A DNA stretch of 64,000 nt from Paenibacillus swuensis (GCF_001644605.1 NZ_CP011388.1:452440-516439), one strand, 5' to 3'; shown: positions 25,918 to 35,719, numbered from the stretch's first letter. Translations and numbers: made by a program. The notes: a model not told the origin generated them from the letters alone.

Positions 25918-26301
25918 TTACGCCTCGGGATACTTTATTGGAAAAGCCATCGTGCTCATTAAAGCGTTCTCAGCCTGGGTGGAGTCCAGACGGCTGTATT
26001 GGACAATGACCGGCAGGTCGCTCGTCACCTGAATCGCATAGGGAACGCCGACCGGAATCGTTGCGGATCCGTTCGTAAGCATACTTGTCCGGATATGCCG
26101 GGTCCTCCGTCCCGGCACCCCAACATTAATGCCCTCTATGGGATCCCTGTCCTCAAAAAATATCGTAAATTCTACCGTCGCATCCATGGACCCGCTGTTC
26201 AGCACACAGACCGATTCGTGGCTGACCAGCTTGCCTGCGCTGTCCTCAGGAATATAACCGTCAGGAATATACCAAACCGTGAAACCTGCAGAAGAGTGCA
26301 T
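25918..26301 (-). CDS. ASRT-family protein (Anabaena sensory rhodopsin transducer-like, PF07100)
   Basis: A 127-residue soluble protein. It closely follows the pattern of the Anabaena sensory rhodopsin transducer: WYIPDGYIPEDS, SHESVCVLN-GS-DA-VEFTIFFEDRDP, VPGRRTRHIR, and VIVQYSRLDSTQAENALMST. No rhodopsin gene is nearby. The superfamily has been proposed to be small-molecule binding, possibly sugar-related; that is literature knowledge, not seen here. It lies 28 nt after the YesN-type regulator and is the last gene of the kinase-regulator operon. Start ATG at 26301 follows GGAGG; a TTG two codons upstream is less likely. Confidence 0.85.
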   Translation of the reverse strand: MHSSAGFTVWYIPDGYIPEDSAGKLVSHESVCVLNSGSMDATVEFTIFFEDRDPIEGINVGVPGRRTRHIRTSMLTNGSATIPVGVPYAIQVTSDLPVIVQYSRLDSTQAENALMSTMAFPIKYPEA

Positions 26302-26328
26302 CGTCAAACCTCCATAAATTAATAGTCA

Positions 26329-27951
26329 TTATGGCGAAAGGCTGGTAGCCCGGTAGTCCTGCGGGGAAATACCCAGTGTCTTGCGGAACACTTTAGAGAA
26401 ATAGTTGGGACTTTGATAGCCCAATTTTTCGGCCACGTCCTGGATTTTGTATTGAGCGTCGGACAACAGCTTCTTCGCCGCATCCATTTTCACCCGCGTA
26501 ATATAGGCCGTCAGCTGTTCGCCTGTCACCTGATGAAACAGCCTGGACAAGTAGGACGGGCTTACATATCGGGCTTTCGCCAGTACGTCCAGCGATAAAT
26601 CCTCGCTTAAATGCGCATGAACATACAATTTCACTTGATCGATTAGGGATTCGGACGGATGTTTACGGACCGTATCCATCTTGGCTGCAACTTTGCGATA
26701 GTTGTCCAGTAAGAAAGAGATGACTTCCTTCCTGTTTTTGTGCGCGTGAAAATTAGACATCTTCTCAGTAACCGGGACGGTCAGTTCGTGCCCCAGACTG
26801 TAAAGCAGCATCAGGTTGACCAGATAATGGCTGATTCCCATATAGATGATCCCCAGGCTCTCCGGGCTTGTGCGTTCAGCCGGCTCACCGCCCATAAACA
26901 CTTGCCCCAGAACCTTCTCCAACAGCTGCTCATCCCTCGATTGGATGGCATCCGTCACTTTAGAGATCGCATCATTAATATAGCCGTATTGAATGGCTGC
27001 AGCAGCGGAACCGGCCATAGTAACGGGCATCAACAGCACCCCGGGCGTCAAAGTGAATTTGAGGCTGGATGCCAGATAGCGGAATCCCCCCGGCCATTCC
27101 TCCCAGGACAGGAAGCTTGGGGTAAGCGCGAACGAAACGACAGCGCCGAGAACCCTGTAGATCGTCTCCTGCGTATCGGCGAGCCTTTCACGGAGCAAAG
27201 GAATCATCTCTACCCCGACATCGCCGCCGGCAGGTTGAATCACCATCGCCCATAACCCGTCATCGGTATGGAACGATGCCATTCTTCCGTTGTTGTTCAG
27301 CATATCGTGTACCATGTTCTGAACGGCGAATTGGACCAGCGCCCGGTCGTTCTCCGCGAAACGGCCGGTCCATTCGTCCAGCCTGCAGATGACCGTAGCC
27401 GCCGGACGTTCGGCTAGGAACGGGAGATCGAATCTGGAGAATGCCTCCGCCACCTTCTTCACCGTCCCGAATTCCTCCCGGTTCAGCAGCCGCCGGAAAA
27501 AATCATGATAGACGGACGGCAGCGCTTCTTTCACCTGCCGCCGGGCCGATTCCAGCGCCATCATACGCTCGTAGTGCTGTTCCAGCTCGGCGATCGCCTT
27601 CATAAGACTGGCGATTACATCCTCGTCATCGGCCGGTTTGAGCAAATAATCGGTTGCGTCCAGCTGTAATGCCTTCCTTGCATACTCAAACTCAGAGAAA
27701 CCGGTCAGAAAGATCACTTTGGTTGTAGAAGAGCGGTGCCGGATTCGCTCGAAGAACTCCAATCCGTTCATTTCCGGCATGCGGATGTCCGCGAGCACGA
27801 TATCGAACGGCGTTTCCGTAAACAGGGCCAGCGCTTCCGGAGCGTAATAACTGAACTTGATCTCTCTCAACGGCAGGCCTGAACCCGTCACCATCTCGGC
27901 CAAGCCTTCCGCAATCACCGGTTCATCATCTACAATGAGCAGACTATACAT
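26329..27951 (-). CDS. YesN-type response regulator with AraC DNA-binding domain
   Basis: A 540-residue two-component regulator. The receiver domain (1-120) has VDDEP, phospho-acceptor D55 in VLADIRMPEMNG, VIFLTGFSEF and YLLKPADD. A long middle domain (about 130-420) without recognisable motif follows; it is present in the larger YesN subfamily and absent from the 335-residue regulator at 8599. The C-terminal AraC domain (about 435-540) has LAKARYVSPSYLSRLFHQVTG and GYQSPNYFSKVFRKTLG. I use the ATG at 27951 (AAGGGA upstream). It is encoded 16 nt after its kinase and is the best candidate for binding the operators at 33497, 40282 and 48333. Confidence 0.92.
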   Translation of the reverse strand: MYSLLIVDDEPVIAEGLAEMVTGSGLPLREIKFSYYAPEALALFTETPFDIVLADIRMPEMNGLEFFERIRHRSSTTKVIFLTGFSEFEYARKALQLDATDYLLKPADDEDVIASLMKAIAELEQHYERMMALESARRQVKEALPSVYHDFFRRLLNREEFGTVKKVAEAFSRFDLPFLAERPAATVICRLDEWTGRFAENDRALVQFAVQNMVHDMLNNNGRMASFHTDDGLWAMVIQPAGGDVGVEMIPLLRERLADTQETIYRVLGAVVSFALTPSFLSWEEWPGGFRYLASSLKFTLTPGVLLMPVTMAGSAAAAIQYGYINDAISKVTDAIQSRDEQLLEKVLGQVFMGGEPAERTSPESLGIIYMGISHYLVNLMLLYSLGHELTVPVTEKMSNFHAHKNRKEVISFLLDNYRKVAAKMDTVRKHPSESLIDQVKLYVHAHLSEDLSLDVLAKARYVSPSYLSRLFHQVTGEQLTAYITRVKMDAAKKLLSDAQYKIQDVAEKLGYQSPNYFSKVFRKTLGISPQDYRATSLSP

Positions 27952-27967
27952 GGGGGATCCCTTCTTT

Positions 27968-29707
27968 CTATGCAATTTCTCCGAATTTCATCGATGATGC
28001 GGGAACCTCAAACGATACACACAAGCCGCCTTCTTCCAGGTTCCGGATGCGGAGCCCGGATCCTTCCCCGAACGTATGCTTTAATCTCCAATGGACATTC
28101 CATAGTCCGCAGTGGTTCGTGTCGTTCACGGACTGGTTGAGTGTGGCCGTTAACTGGTGGAGCGCCTCTTCTTCCATACCCGGGCCGTTATCTTTCACTT
28201 CTACAGATATATAGGCTCCGCGGCGGCGGATACAAATTATGATTTGTCCCGGCCGGTTCACTTTCTCAATCCCGTGAAGCAGCGCGTTCTCTACAAGCGG
28301 CTGAATAATTAATCCCGGGACAACCGTCTGTCCGAGCCCTTCTTCCATCTCTGCCTGATAGGAGAGCTTATTGGAGAAACGAAGCAGCTGGATTTCCAGA
28401 TACGTAGACGTATACTTGATCTCTTCTTCCAGCAATACGTCCTGTTCCGAACGTTGCGTGACGAAGCGGAAATAGTCTCCGAGATATTTGCATAATTTGG
28501 CGACATTCTCCATTTCCCCTGATTTGGCCATCCGGTATCCGATATAGAAACAGTTGAACAGAAAATGAGGATTAATCTGCGATTGCAGCTGTTTCAACTG
28601 GGCCTGCTGCATCCGGATTTTATTTTCCAATACCTCCTCGATCAAATTGCGGAGCTGTCCTACCATTCTGTTGAACTGCCGGTAAACGTAACCGAATTCA
28701 TCCTCTTTCAAATTAGGAATGTATACGTTTACATCTCCTTTTTCAACGGCTTTCATCGTGCGGACCAATCGGTTAAGCGGTTTATGAATCTGCTGGAAAA
28801 TCAGCAGGGAGTATACAAACAGGAACGCGAACGAGACCGCCGCAAGAATCCAGAACGAATTGCGAATCCGGTTAACCGATCCGAGAACCTGACCTTCTTC
28901 CACATACGAGATGACAGTAAAGAACTGGTCTTTCGAGCTTTGGACCATATAACGCACCCCGTTCCACTCGATCTTCTTGAGCTCGGGGCTTTCTTTCAAG
29001 GTTTCATAGATTACTTTATCTGCGTTTGTCAGATATTCCCGCCCCACATACCGTTTGGAAGCATTATCCACCAGGAAGGTATGATACTTGTCGTCGGCAT
29101 CGTATTTTTTGAGGGACTCCAGTATTTTGGATTGCGAGATTTCCACCCCCAGCAGATAACTGACCTCCGTTTCATCATTGTGTGTAATCGCTATCGTATA
29201 GGTAATCGAATTATTGTCTATAAACCTGTCCATCATGGAAAATTTCCCTATATGCCTGTTCAAGAAGCCCCTCTTGCTGTCCTCAATCTGTGCGAGACCG
29301 CCCTTGTTGACCGACAATTGCTTGCCTGAGCGGGGCAGCAGCAGAAACACATCCGTAATATAGTCGCTGGAATAATAAACGATATTCATTTTGGACTGGA
29401 TCTGATTGGAAAGTTGAAGCACTTCATAGGTTAATTTGGTATCCTGCATCAGCATAAGGCTCGGCAGATCCGGGTCGTTATTCAGCGCCACCAGCATTTG
29501 ATTGACGTTCTGGAGCTCATCTTTTAAATACTCCAGAAAAAACTGCAATTTGCTGTGTGTCGAAGACTGCGTTTCCGAAGAAATGGTGCTGCCCGCCTTC
29601 CACGTGGTGCTCAAACTCGTTCCGTACAGGGGGAGAGCGACGATCAGAAAACCTAGAAACACTTTCATGAACACGCTCATACGAAGCCATCTGGCTATTA
29701 TGCTCAT
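27968..29707 (-). CDS. YesM-type sensor histidine kinase
   Basis: A 579-residue membrane kinase. TM1 (about 12-32) and TM2 (about 280-300) flank an extracellular sensor domain of about 250 residues. A HAMP domain with KPLNRLVRTMKAVEKGDV follows. The His_kinase motif INPHFLFNCFYIGYRM contains about H381. The ATPase domain has VENALLHGIEKV and DNGPGME. Start ATG follows GAGGTG. It pairs with the regulator directly downstream and follows the permease genes across a terminator-like hairpin. Confidence 0.92.
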   Translation of the reverse strand: MSIIARWLRMSVFMKVFLGFLIVALPLYGTSLSTTWKAGSTISSETQSSTHSKLQFFLEYLKDELQNVNQMLVALNNDPDLPSLMLMQDTKLTYEVLQLSNQIQSKMNIVYYSSDYITDVFLLLPRSGKQLSVNKGGLAQIEDSKRGFLNRHIGKFSMMDRFIDNNSITYTIAITHNDETEVSYLLGVEISQSKILESLKKYDADDKYHTFLVDNASKRYVGREYLTNADKVIYETLKESPELKKIEWNGVRYMVQSSKDQFFTVISYVEEGQVLGSVNRIRNSFWILAAVSFAFLFVYSLLIFQQIHKPLNRLVRTMKAVEKGDVNVYIPNLKEDEFGYVYRQFNRMVGQLRNLIEEVLENKIRMQQAQLKQLQSQINPHFLFNCFYIGYRMAKSGEMENVAKLCKYLGDYFRFVTQRSEQDVLLEEEIKYTSTYLEIQLLRFSNKLSYQAEMEEGLGQTVVPGLIIQPLVENALLHGIEKVNRPGQIIICIRRRGAYISVEVKDNGPGMEEEALHQLTATLNQSVNDTNHCGLWNVHWRLKHTFGEGSGLRIRNLEEGGLCVSFEVPASSMKFGEIA

Positions 29708-29747
29708 TGAACCACCTCAGCACCATCATATCACCGGAAATGCCAAA

Positions 29748-29773
29748 CAAACAGGAGTAAAATCTCCTGTTTG
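29748..29773 (-). terminator. Terminator-like hairpin after the permease genes
   Basis: CAAACAGGAG pairs with CTCCTGTTTG around a 6-nt loop, followed by a short T-rich stretch on the minus strand. It separates the transport operon from the kinase operon. Confidence 0.6.
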
Positions 29774-29787
29774 CCGCTTTTGCCGCG

Positions 29788-30669
29788 CTACCCTTTCACA
29801 GACCCGAGTACGATCCCTTTGACAAAATATTTTTGCAGGAACGGGTACACGAGCAGGATCGGAAGCATGGCCATAAAAATTTGCGCCGAGTATAAGGAGC
29901 GTTTCGCTACCTCGGAAATTTGCTTGGCCCCGTCCAGTGTAATCGCGTTCTTCGTCTGTTCGAGCAGAATCTGCAAGTACGTTTGGAGCGGGTAGTGATC
30001 AGGGCTCTTCATATAAATCAGACCGTCGAACCACGAGTTCCAATGCCCCACGACACTAAACAACGTCAAGGTGGCAATAGCCGGCATAGAGAGCGGCACG
30101 TAGATTCGGATCAGGGAGACCATATGACTCGCCCCGTCCATGAATGCCGATTCTTCCAACTCTTTGGGAAGCTGGCGGAAGAAGTTCAACAGCATGATGA
30201 CATTGAATACAGGTACGGCACCCGGAAGCACCAAGGCCCAGATCGTGTCCATCAGATGAAGCTGTTTCATCAGCATATAACTTGGGATTAATCCCCCGCC
30301 GAACAGCATCGTAAACACAATAAACCACACATAGACGCTTCTTAAGGGAAAGTCCCTGGATTCTTTGGACAGCGGATAAGCGAGCAGGAAGGTCAGGATC
30401 ATGTTGATCGTAACACCCAGCGCGATTCTTTCAAAAGTAACCAGAAACGATTTAAGGTACTTAGTATTCGTAAAGGCCTCCGCATAGGCTTCCGTCGTAA
30501 AACCGATCGGCCATAATCCTACGAGATTCGCATTCGCCGGTCCCTTGGAGCTGAAGGACACCGCAAGCAGATGAAACATAGGAAGGACACAGAGCAGGCC
30601 TATGGCCAGCAGTATCAGGTAATTGGCAAAAGTAAACAAGCGGTAGGCGTTGGAATCATAAGCTTTCAC
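29788..30669 (-). CDS. ABC transporter permease, LplC type (CUT1)
   Basis: A 293-residue membrane protein with six hydrophobic segments. It has the EAA loop ESAFMDGASHMVSLIRIYVPLS and the LplC-like ending YPFLQKYFVKGIVLGSVKG. It starts 17 nt after the LplB-type permease and pairs with it. Together they should import the ligand delivered by the lipoprotein at 31713. No ATPase gene is present in the locus. Confidence 0.92.
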   Translation of the reverse strand: MKAYDSNAYRLFTFANYLILLAIGLLCVLPMFHLLAVSFSSKGPANANLVGLWPIGFTTEAYAEAFTNTKYLKSFLVTFERIALGVTINMILTFLLAYPLSKESRDFPLRSVYVWFIVFTMLFGGGLIPSYMLMKQLHLMDTIWALVLPGAVPVFNVIMLLNFFRQLPKELEESAFMDGASHMVSLIRIYVPLSMPAIATLTLFSVVGHWNSWFDGLIYMKSPDHYPLQTYLQILLEQTKNAITLDGAKQISEVAKRSLYSAQIFMAMLPILLVYPFLQKYFVKGIVLGSVKG

Positions 30670-30686
30670 CAGAGGGTGCCTCCTTT

Positions 30687-31637
30687 CTAGAAAATCCGGT
30701 AATTCGCAAACCGGTAGGCCAGCGCATAGGAAACGGAAATGAGAATCAGACTGACCACGGATTTGAAGAGTCCCACAGCTGTCGCTAAACTGTATTGGGC
30801 ATCTACGAGTCCGATCCGGTAAACATAGGTGTCGATAATATCTCCCGTATCGTAAACCAGCGCGTTGTACAGGTTAAATATCTGATCGAATCCGGCATTC
30901 AGAATGCCCCCGATGCTCAGCGTGGCCATCAGAACGGCCACCGGCAGAATGCCCGGAATCGTAATGTTCAGCGTTTGCTTCCAACGATTGGCCCCGTCAA
31001 TCACGGCTGCTTCATACAATTGGGGATTGATTCCGCTTAGGGCTGCCAAATAAATGATGGTGGAAAATCCGAATTCTTTCCATACGTCCGTACTGATCAG
31101 TACGGCGCGGAACCATTGCGGATCGCCGAGAAAAAAAATCGGGTCGACAGAGAACCATGACAAGATCTGATTGACAGCTCCTCCCTGCATGGAAAGGATA
31201 TCGATCAAGATCCCTCCCAAGATGACCCAAGACAGAAAATGAGGGAAATACACCATCGTCTGGACCATCCGCTTCACCAGCGTCTGCCGAACTTCGTTCA
31301 GCAGCAAGGCGAACAGGATTGGAACGAGAAAACCAAACAATATTTTTAAACCTGCAATAATAAGCGTGTTACGAACCACCGTCGCCGTATCCGGGAGTTC
31401 CAGCATGAACTTGAAATACCGGAGTCCGACCCATTCGGAACCGAAAAAGCCTTTGGTCGGATTGTAATCCTGAAATGCAATGGAGATGCCCACCATAGGA
31501 ACGTAATTGAAAATGATCAGGAATACGATGCCCGGAAGCATCATTAGATGGAGCGGCCATGTTCTATGCAGCAGCAGCCCTCTTCTCGGCCGCTTGGTTA
31601 CGCGCGGCGGCGCGGTCTCCCGTACCGTTCTCAGCAT
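30687..31637 (-). CDS. ABC transporter permease, LplB type (CUT1)
   Basis: A 316-residue membrane protein with six hydrophobic segments. LplB hallmarks are FNYVPMVGISIAFQDYNPTKG near the N-terminus and the EAA loop YEAAVIDGANRWKQTLNITIP. Start ATG at 31637 has GGAGAG 7 nt upstream. It follows the binding lipoprotein gene across an intercistronic hairpin. Confidence 0.92.
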   Translation of the reverse strand: MLRTVRETAPPRVTKRPRRGLLLHRTWPLHLMMLPGIVFLIIFNYVPMVGISIAFQDYNPTKGFFGSEWVGLRYFKFMLELPDTATVVRNTLIIAGLKILFGFLVPILFALLLNEVRQTLVKRMVQTMVYFPHFLSWVILGGILIDILSMQGGAVNQILSWFSVDPIFFLGDPQWFRAVLISTDVWKEFGFSTIIYLAALSGINPQLYEAAVIDGANRWKQTLNITIPGILPVAVLMATLSIGGILNAGFDQIFNLYNALVYDTGDIIDTYVYRIGLVDAQYSLATAVGLFKSVVSLILISVSYALAYRFANYRIF

Positions 31638-31665
31638 TGGCAATCTCTCCTGTAGTATGGGGCAA

Positions 31666-31691
31666 GGCTGTGCGGCAGCAGCCGCACAGCC
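31666..31691 (-). terminator. Strong intercistronic hairpin after the binding-protein gene
   Basis: GGCTGTGCGGC pairs perfectly with GCCGCACAGCC around a 4-nt loop. No T-run follows on the minus strand, so it is more likely an mRNA-stabilising 3' structure for the abundant binding-protein transcript than a full terminator. Confidence 0.65.
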
Positions 31692-31712
31692 CTGTACCCA
31701 AGTGAATTCATT

Positions 31713-33419
31713 TTAACGTGCTTTCATCCATTCGTTAACTTCCTCAGCAATCTTGGCTCCGCCCAAATCGTTGTATTTCTTCGCGAAGTTGTCGAACTCG
31801 CTGACAGGCACGGCGCCCATAATGATTTTGGTCAACGTTTCGAATTCCAGCTTGCTCAAAGCCGAACTTTTGGCTTGCATCTCAGGTGTAGGAGCGTCAA
31901 AGAACACCGAGTACTGCAGTTTCTCGTATTGGCCTAGCAGATATTCGGCATCGTAGAATACTTTGCGGAACGCCCACGCGGTATTTTTGTCAGCAGCCAT
32001 GACGTTGTTCTTATAGTTTTCGATAGCTGCCGAGCTGACCAGCTTGGATTCGTCCTTTTCATCGATGGCCGCTTTAATTTCCTTGCCGGTCTGAATGTTG
32101 CGGACCGGAGAATCGAACGTGTACGGCTTCATGTACTGATGAGCGCTCATATCCTTGTAGACGCCTTTGCCGGCTTCCTTCCAGAATTCGCCTGGTTCGC
32201 CTGTGTTGTCCTGCATCATTTGGGTCACGTTCATCGTTTTGATCAACGCTTCCGGATGCTCATAACCTTTGCGGATTACAATCCAGTTGTTTGCAAAAGG
32301 CAGCGCCTTCGGCACGACTTTGCTTCCGTCCAGCGTAGGCGTCAAAGCCACGTCCCAATCCGCTTTCGGATTGTTCGTCAGGGAATCTTTCAAAGGCCAG
32401 ATCGGATAGTAGAACGGTCCGAAGACGATACCGATTTTGCCTTCTGCAATGGACTGCCCCACCTTCGGAAGGTCTTTAACCGCAAATTCAGGATCGAAGG
32501 CTCCCATTTTGTAAAGTTCCTGCATTTTGGTCAAAACATCTTTCATTTTCGGATTCAGGCTGTCGTAACGGGCGTTGCCGTTCTCATCCTTCAACCAAAG
32601 GCCAGGGTAAACGCCCATGCCTGCCGCAATGGCGTCCAGTGTCGTCGTTCCCGGAAGCGCGGCGGGACCGCCTGCTTCGTTGCCTTTATCCATCCCGATG
32701 GCGTACGTATCTTTCTTTCCGTTACCGTCCGGATCCTGCTCCACGAACGCTTTGGCTACCGCTACCAGTTCATCGATCGTCGTTGGCATTTTCATGCCGA
32801 CTTTCTCGAGCCAGTCTTTGCGCACATACATCAAGGATACGGAATTCCCCATATCGTAAGGAATTGGAATGCCATAGATTTTGCCGTTCTTGGTTGCAGG
32901 TACGAAAGCGGCGTTATCCTGGAATCCCATGTTCGCTTTCAATTCAGGTGTAGCATACTTTTCCCAGACTTCCGTCAAGTCTTCCACCTGGTCATTCTTG
33001 ATCAGCTTGCTCAGTTGGTCCAGCGTCACCTGCGTAGCGTCGGGAATATCGTTGGAAGCGATGTCTAAATTTACTTTCTCATTGATTTTGGCGCCGTCCG
33101 CCACCCACTTATTCGAGAATTCGATATTGAGGAATTCTTTCATGTAACGGGTGTGCAGATTGTCGTCGATACTTTCCCCTGGAGCGAATTTCATAACGTC
33201 ATTCACGCCCGACCACACGGTCATCTTGACCGGTGTTTCGTACTTGCCCAGCGGATCGATCTTTTCCTCCACGGCCGGTTTGTCGTTCTGCGGTGCAGGT
33301 GTGTTGTTCTTCCCGTTCTCACTTGCTGTGTTATTTGCGTTTCCGCAAGCCGCTGTTAATGTCAGCGACGCGATGGCAGCAAGTACGACTGCCTTCTTAG
33401 CCCATGATGTCTTCTTCAT
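31713..33419 (-). CDS. Extracellular solute-binding lipoprotein of LplABC-type transporter
   Basis: A 568-residue lipoprotein. Its signal peptide ends in LTAAC (C25), followed by an Asn/Pro-rich linker. The large size and motifs such as GIPIPYDMGNSVSLMYVRKDWLEKVGMKMPTT and QDPDGNGKKDTYAIGMD are typical of the LplA/YtcQ-type binding proteins of Paenibacillus. It heads the transport operon with LplB- and LplC-type permeases. Its promoter (33463-33524) overlaps the end of the GH36 gene and carries the regulon operator. The ligand is presumably the oligosaccharide attacked by the neighbouring enzymes. Confidence 0.93.
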   Translation of the reverse strand: MKKTSWAKKAVVLAAIASLTLTAACGNANNTASENGKNNTPAPQNDKPAVEEKIDPLGKYETPVKMTVWSGVNDVMKFAPGESIDDNLHTRYMKEFLNIEFSNKWVADGAKINEKVNLDIASNDIPDATQVTLDQLSKLIKNDQVEDLTEVWEKYATPELKANMGFQDNAAFVPATKNGKIYGIPIPYDMGNSVSLMYVRKDWLEKVGMKMPTTIDELVAVAKAFVEQDPDGNGKKDTYAIGMDKGNEAGGPAALPGTTTLDAIAAGMGVYPGLWLKDENGNARYDSLNPKMKDVLTKMQELYKMGAFDPEFAVKDLPKVGQSIAEGKIGIVFGPFYYPIWPLKDSLTNNPKADWDVALTPTLDGSKVVPKALPFANNWIVIRKGYEHPEALIKTMNVTQMMQDNTGEPGEFWKEAGKGVYKDMSAHQYMKPYTFDSPVRNIQTGKEIKAAIDEKDESKLVSSAAIENYKNNVMAADKNTAWAFRKVFYDAEYLLGQYEKLQYSVFFDAPTPEMQAKSSALSKLEFETLTKIIMGAVPVSEFDNFAKKYNDLGGAKIAEEVNEWMKAR

Positions 33420-33462
33420 GCTTTAGAAACCCCTCTCTAATGCAATATTGGTCTACTTCTTC

Positions 33463-33524
33463 ATGATAACGGAGCCAATGATGGGTTAATAGAATAATAT
33501 TTTGCGGTTGCGGCGTTTTATTGC
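33463..33524 (-). promoter_or_regulatory. Regulon operator and promoter of the LplABC-type transport operon
   Basis: The 28-bp element (33497-33524) reads on the minus strand GCAA-AAA and ends AAAATAT. It is a weaker match (about 16 of 28) to the elements at 40282-40309 and 48333-48360. The -10 box TATCAT (33463-33468) follows after exactly 28 nt, identical to the other two promoters. Confidence 0.6.
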
Positions 33525-35719
33525 ACTCTTCCTGACACTTCGAAGAACCGGGCCGTAAATGGTTTGGTCAAATGGACCGTAAGTTTGCCTGCCGCCTTGT
33601 TGTAATAGAATGGAGCTTGAAATTCTTCTGCCTGCGGGTACAGCTGCCGAGTCGACGTTTCCCCGGAGAACCAGTCGTTCAGTGGAATTCCAAACCGGTC
33701 CTCGGCGGATCCGAGCCTCCATACGGCAAGCAGCATCCGGTTCTGGTCTCTGTTCCATAAGCCCAAGGAGCCCCATGCCTGCTGCTCTTTAAGCTTCAGG
33801 AGACCGGTCGGGTACACTGGCACAGAATGATGGATATGGCCCCTTTCCTGTTTATAAAGTGCGGTGGCTTGTTGAATGAGTGCCATGTTATGTGCGTCGG
33901 CGGCATACAGGTGCCCCGCGAGATACAGGTTGCCGCACAACCCGTTGATCATGTTGAACACCGTCTCCTCGCCATCTTTCATTGTGGCCTGATACGATTC
34001 GCTGAGCACGACTTCCGGTGTATTCTGCTCCAGAAACGGAAGCGGGTACGGATAGGCCCAGATGCCGGCCTGTTCCGGGAGAATCGCGGCCAGCGAACCT
34101 TGCAGAATGGAAGGGTAGTTGTAGTAGAATTCCTGGTCGCTTGTGCTCTGCAGGTGAAAATGGGAAAGGGCGGCATAGTCTTCCCTCATGCCACCGGATC
34201 CGCAGTTTTCCAGAATCAATTGCGGATGCCTGCGTCGGATGGCGTCAATAAACGAGTAGAAGGCATCTGCGTTTCTGCGGAGGTCGTCCACCGAGACTCC
34301 GTCCGGGCTGTCGGCAACAGGAATGAAATCGTTATAGTCGTTCTTGATGAAGCGGATCCCCATCCCTGTCAGGCGGTCGAACAGCGCCTCAAAGTAGGCG
34401 CAGACTTCCGGGTTCGAAAAGTTAAGGAACACGCGGTCCGGTCCGCCGATTCTTGCGCCGTTCCGATAGAGATACCAGTCCTGGTCCTTGGCGGCGATGG
34501 AAGATTCCACATGGCACATTTCAATCTCCAGCCAGATCCCCGGCAACATCCCGCGTGAGGCGATATAATCCAGTATCCCCTGTAATCCGCCCTCGCCGAA
34601 GCGTTCATCCACCGGCAGCCAGTCGCCTAATTTCTGTACGGGCGCGTCCGTATGCTCCATGAACCATCCCGCATCGATACAGAAGCATTCGGCTCCCGCT
34701 TCGGCAGCCGCATCGATCAGAGGAATCAGCCTCTCCCGGGTTGGCATACCCCAGATGCCGTTCATGAAATCGTTGTAAACGAGCGGGAACTCGCCTTCCC
34801 AAGCAGGCGCCGGTTTCAGCGTACTTCTGCGGTAGCGGGTCAGTTGGCTGACCGCTTCGTTAAAACCGCCTTCCGCGCAGCCGTAAGCTGTCGGAACGGA
34901 GGTATAGCTCTCCCCCGGAAGCAGCTGTTTCTTCCAGCCGCCGAATCGTTCGCTGCCGGCATCCGTGTGAACGTATAAGCAGCCGCTGTCATCGTTCCAA
35001 GAACCGCGGAAGCCAATCTCGATGTTCCACGACGTCGAGGTCTCCACCTGGAAGTACCATACCTTCCCGGTTTCCATATCTTCCAGAACCAGCATCGGCA
35101 GGTATTTGGCCGTACTGAAACTGCCCACAGAGGAGAACCGGATCGTATTGGACGGAGGATGCGGCGAACCGTGGTACAGACCGAGATCCTCCAGGTTCCC
35201 CGTACGCCATTGTCCTTCCCCGTGCCAAGTCTGCATCGCATAGTGGACCCGAATTTTCTTAGGGTCCTGCCAGTGCCTGACGCCGTCAGTGGCGATGCCG
35301 CTCAGGCTCATCGAGGAGAGGTGGTTCATCAACACTGGTTCGGTGCCCGTATTCACGACCGTTGTCGTTTGCCGGATCACATTGGCTCCCGGAATGAACG
35401 TCATCCGGACTTGAATCTGTAAATTATAGGCTGCATGCCGGTACGTGAGCAGCAACCCGTCTTCCCGTTGTTCTTTGCTGAGCAGGATACATTCGGCCGG
35501 TATGGAGGTCATCCCTCCGAGCGGTACAGGGAATACGCCTCTCGGCTTTCCCGTCAAACCCAATTGAAAATTAGGAAGGGATATGGGCGCCACCCGGTCT
35601 TTCCTGTTTCCAGAAGTATTTAGGGCTGTCTGCACGAGCGTCTCTCCGTGCTGGGCGAATTCCAGATGCATGCCCTGATGGTCCACCATCCATTTGGTGT
35701 TTTCCTGAACGAGAGTCAT
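33518..35719 (-). CDS. Alpha-galactosidase (GH36)
   Basis: A 733-residue cytosolic enzyme with no signal peptide. The barrel contains CFCIDAGWFME, GIWLEIEMCH, RFIKNDYNDF (likely catalytic nucleophile Asp in KND), ENCGSGGMREDY and QSTSDQEFYYNY (candidate acid/base Asp). The N-terminal beta-supersandwich and C-terminal beta domain give the usual GH36 length. It should remove terminal alpha-galactose or a related sugar from imported oligosaccharide. I prefer ATG 35719, which has AAGGAAGTG 9 nt upstream; a GTG four codons earlier lies inside that ribosome binding site. It is the last enzyme gene of the operon starting at 40215. Confidence 0.88.
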   Translation of the reverse strand: MTLVQENTKWMVDHQGMHLEFAQHGETLVQTALNTSGNRKDRVAPISLPNFQLGLTGKPRGVFPVPLGGMTSIPAECILLSKEQREDGLLLTYRHAAYNLQIQVRMTFIPGANVIRQTTTVVNTGTEPVLMNHLSSMSLSGIATDGVRHWQDPKKIRVHYAMQTWHGEGQWRTGNLEDLGLYHGSPHPPSNTIRFSSVGSFSTAKYLPMLVLEDMETGKVWYFQVETSTSWNIEIGFRGSWNDDSGCLYVHTDAGSERFGGWKKQLLPGESYTSVPTAYGCAEGGFNEAVSQLTRYRRSTLKPAPAWEGEFPLVYNDFMNGIWGMPTRERLIPLIDAAAEAGAECFCIDAGWFMEHTDAPVQKLGDWLPVDERFGEGGLQGILDYIASRGMLPGIWLEIEMCHVESSIAAKDQDWYLYRNGARIGGPDRVFLNFSNPEVCAYFEALFDRLTGMGIRFIKNDYNDFIPVADSPDGVSVDDLRRNADAFYSFIDAIRRRHPQLILENCGSGGMREDYAALSHFHLQSTSDQEFYYNYPSILQGSLAAILPEQAGIWAYPYPLPFLEQNTPEVVLSESYQATMKDGEETVFNMINGLCGNLYLAGHLYAADAHNMALIQQATALYKQERGHIHHSVPVYPTGLLKLKEQQAWGSLGLWNRDQNRMLLAVWRLGSAEDRFGIPLNDWFSGETSTRQLYPQAEEFQAPFYYNKAAGKLTVHLTKPFTARFFEVSGRVQ

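Noticed and set aside
29748-29773. Inverted repeat as an insertion-sequence end
   Set aside because: The position after a permease stop codon and the short stem fit a transcription terminator; no second copy or transposase is nearby.
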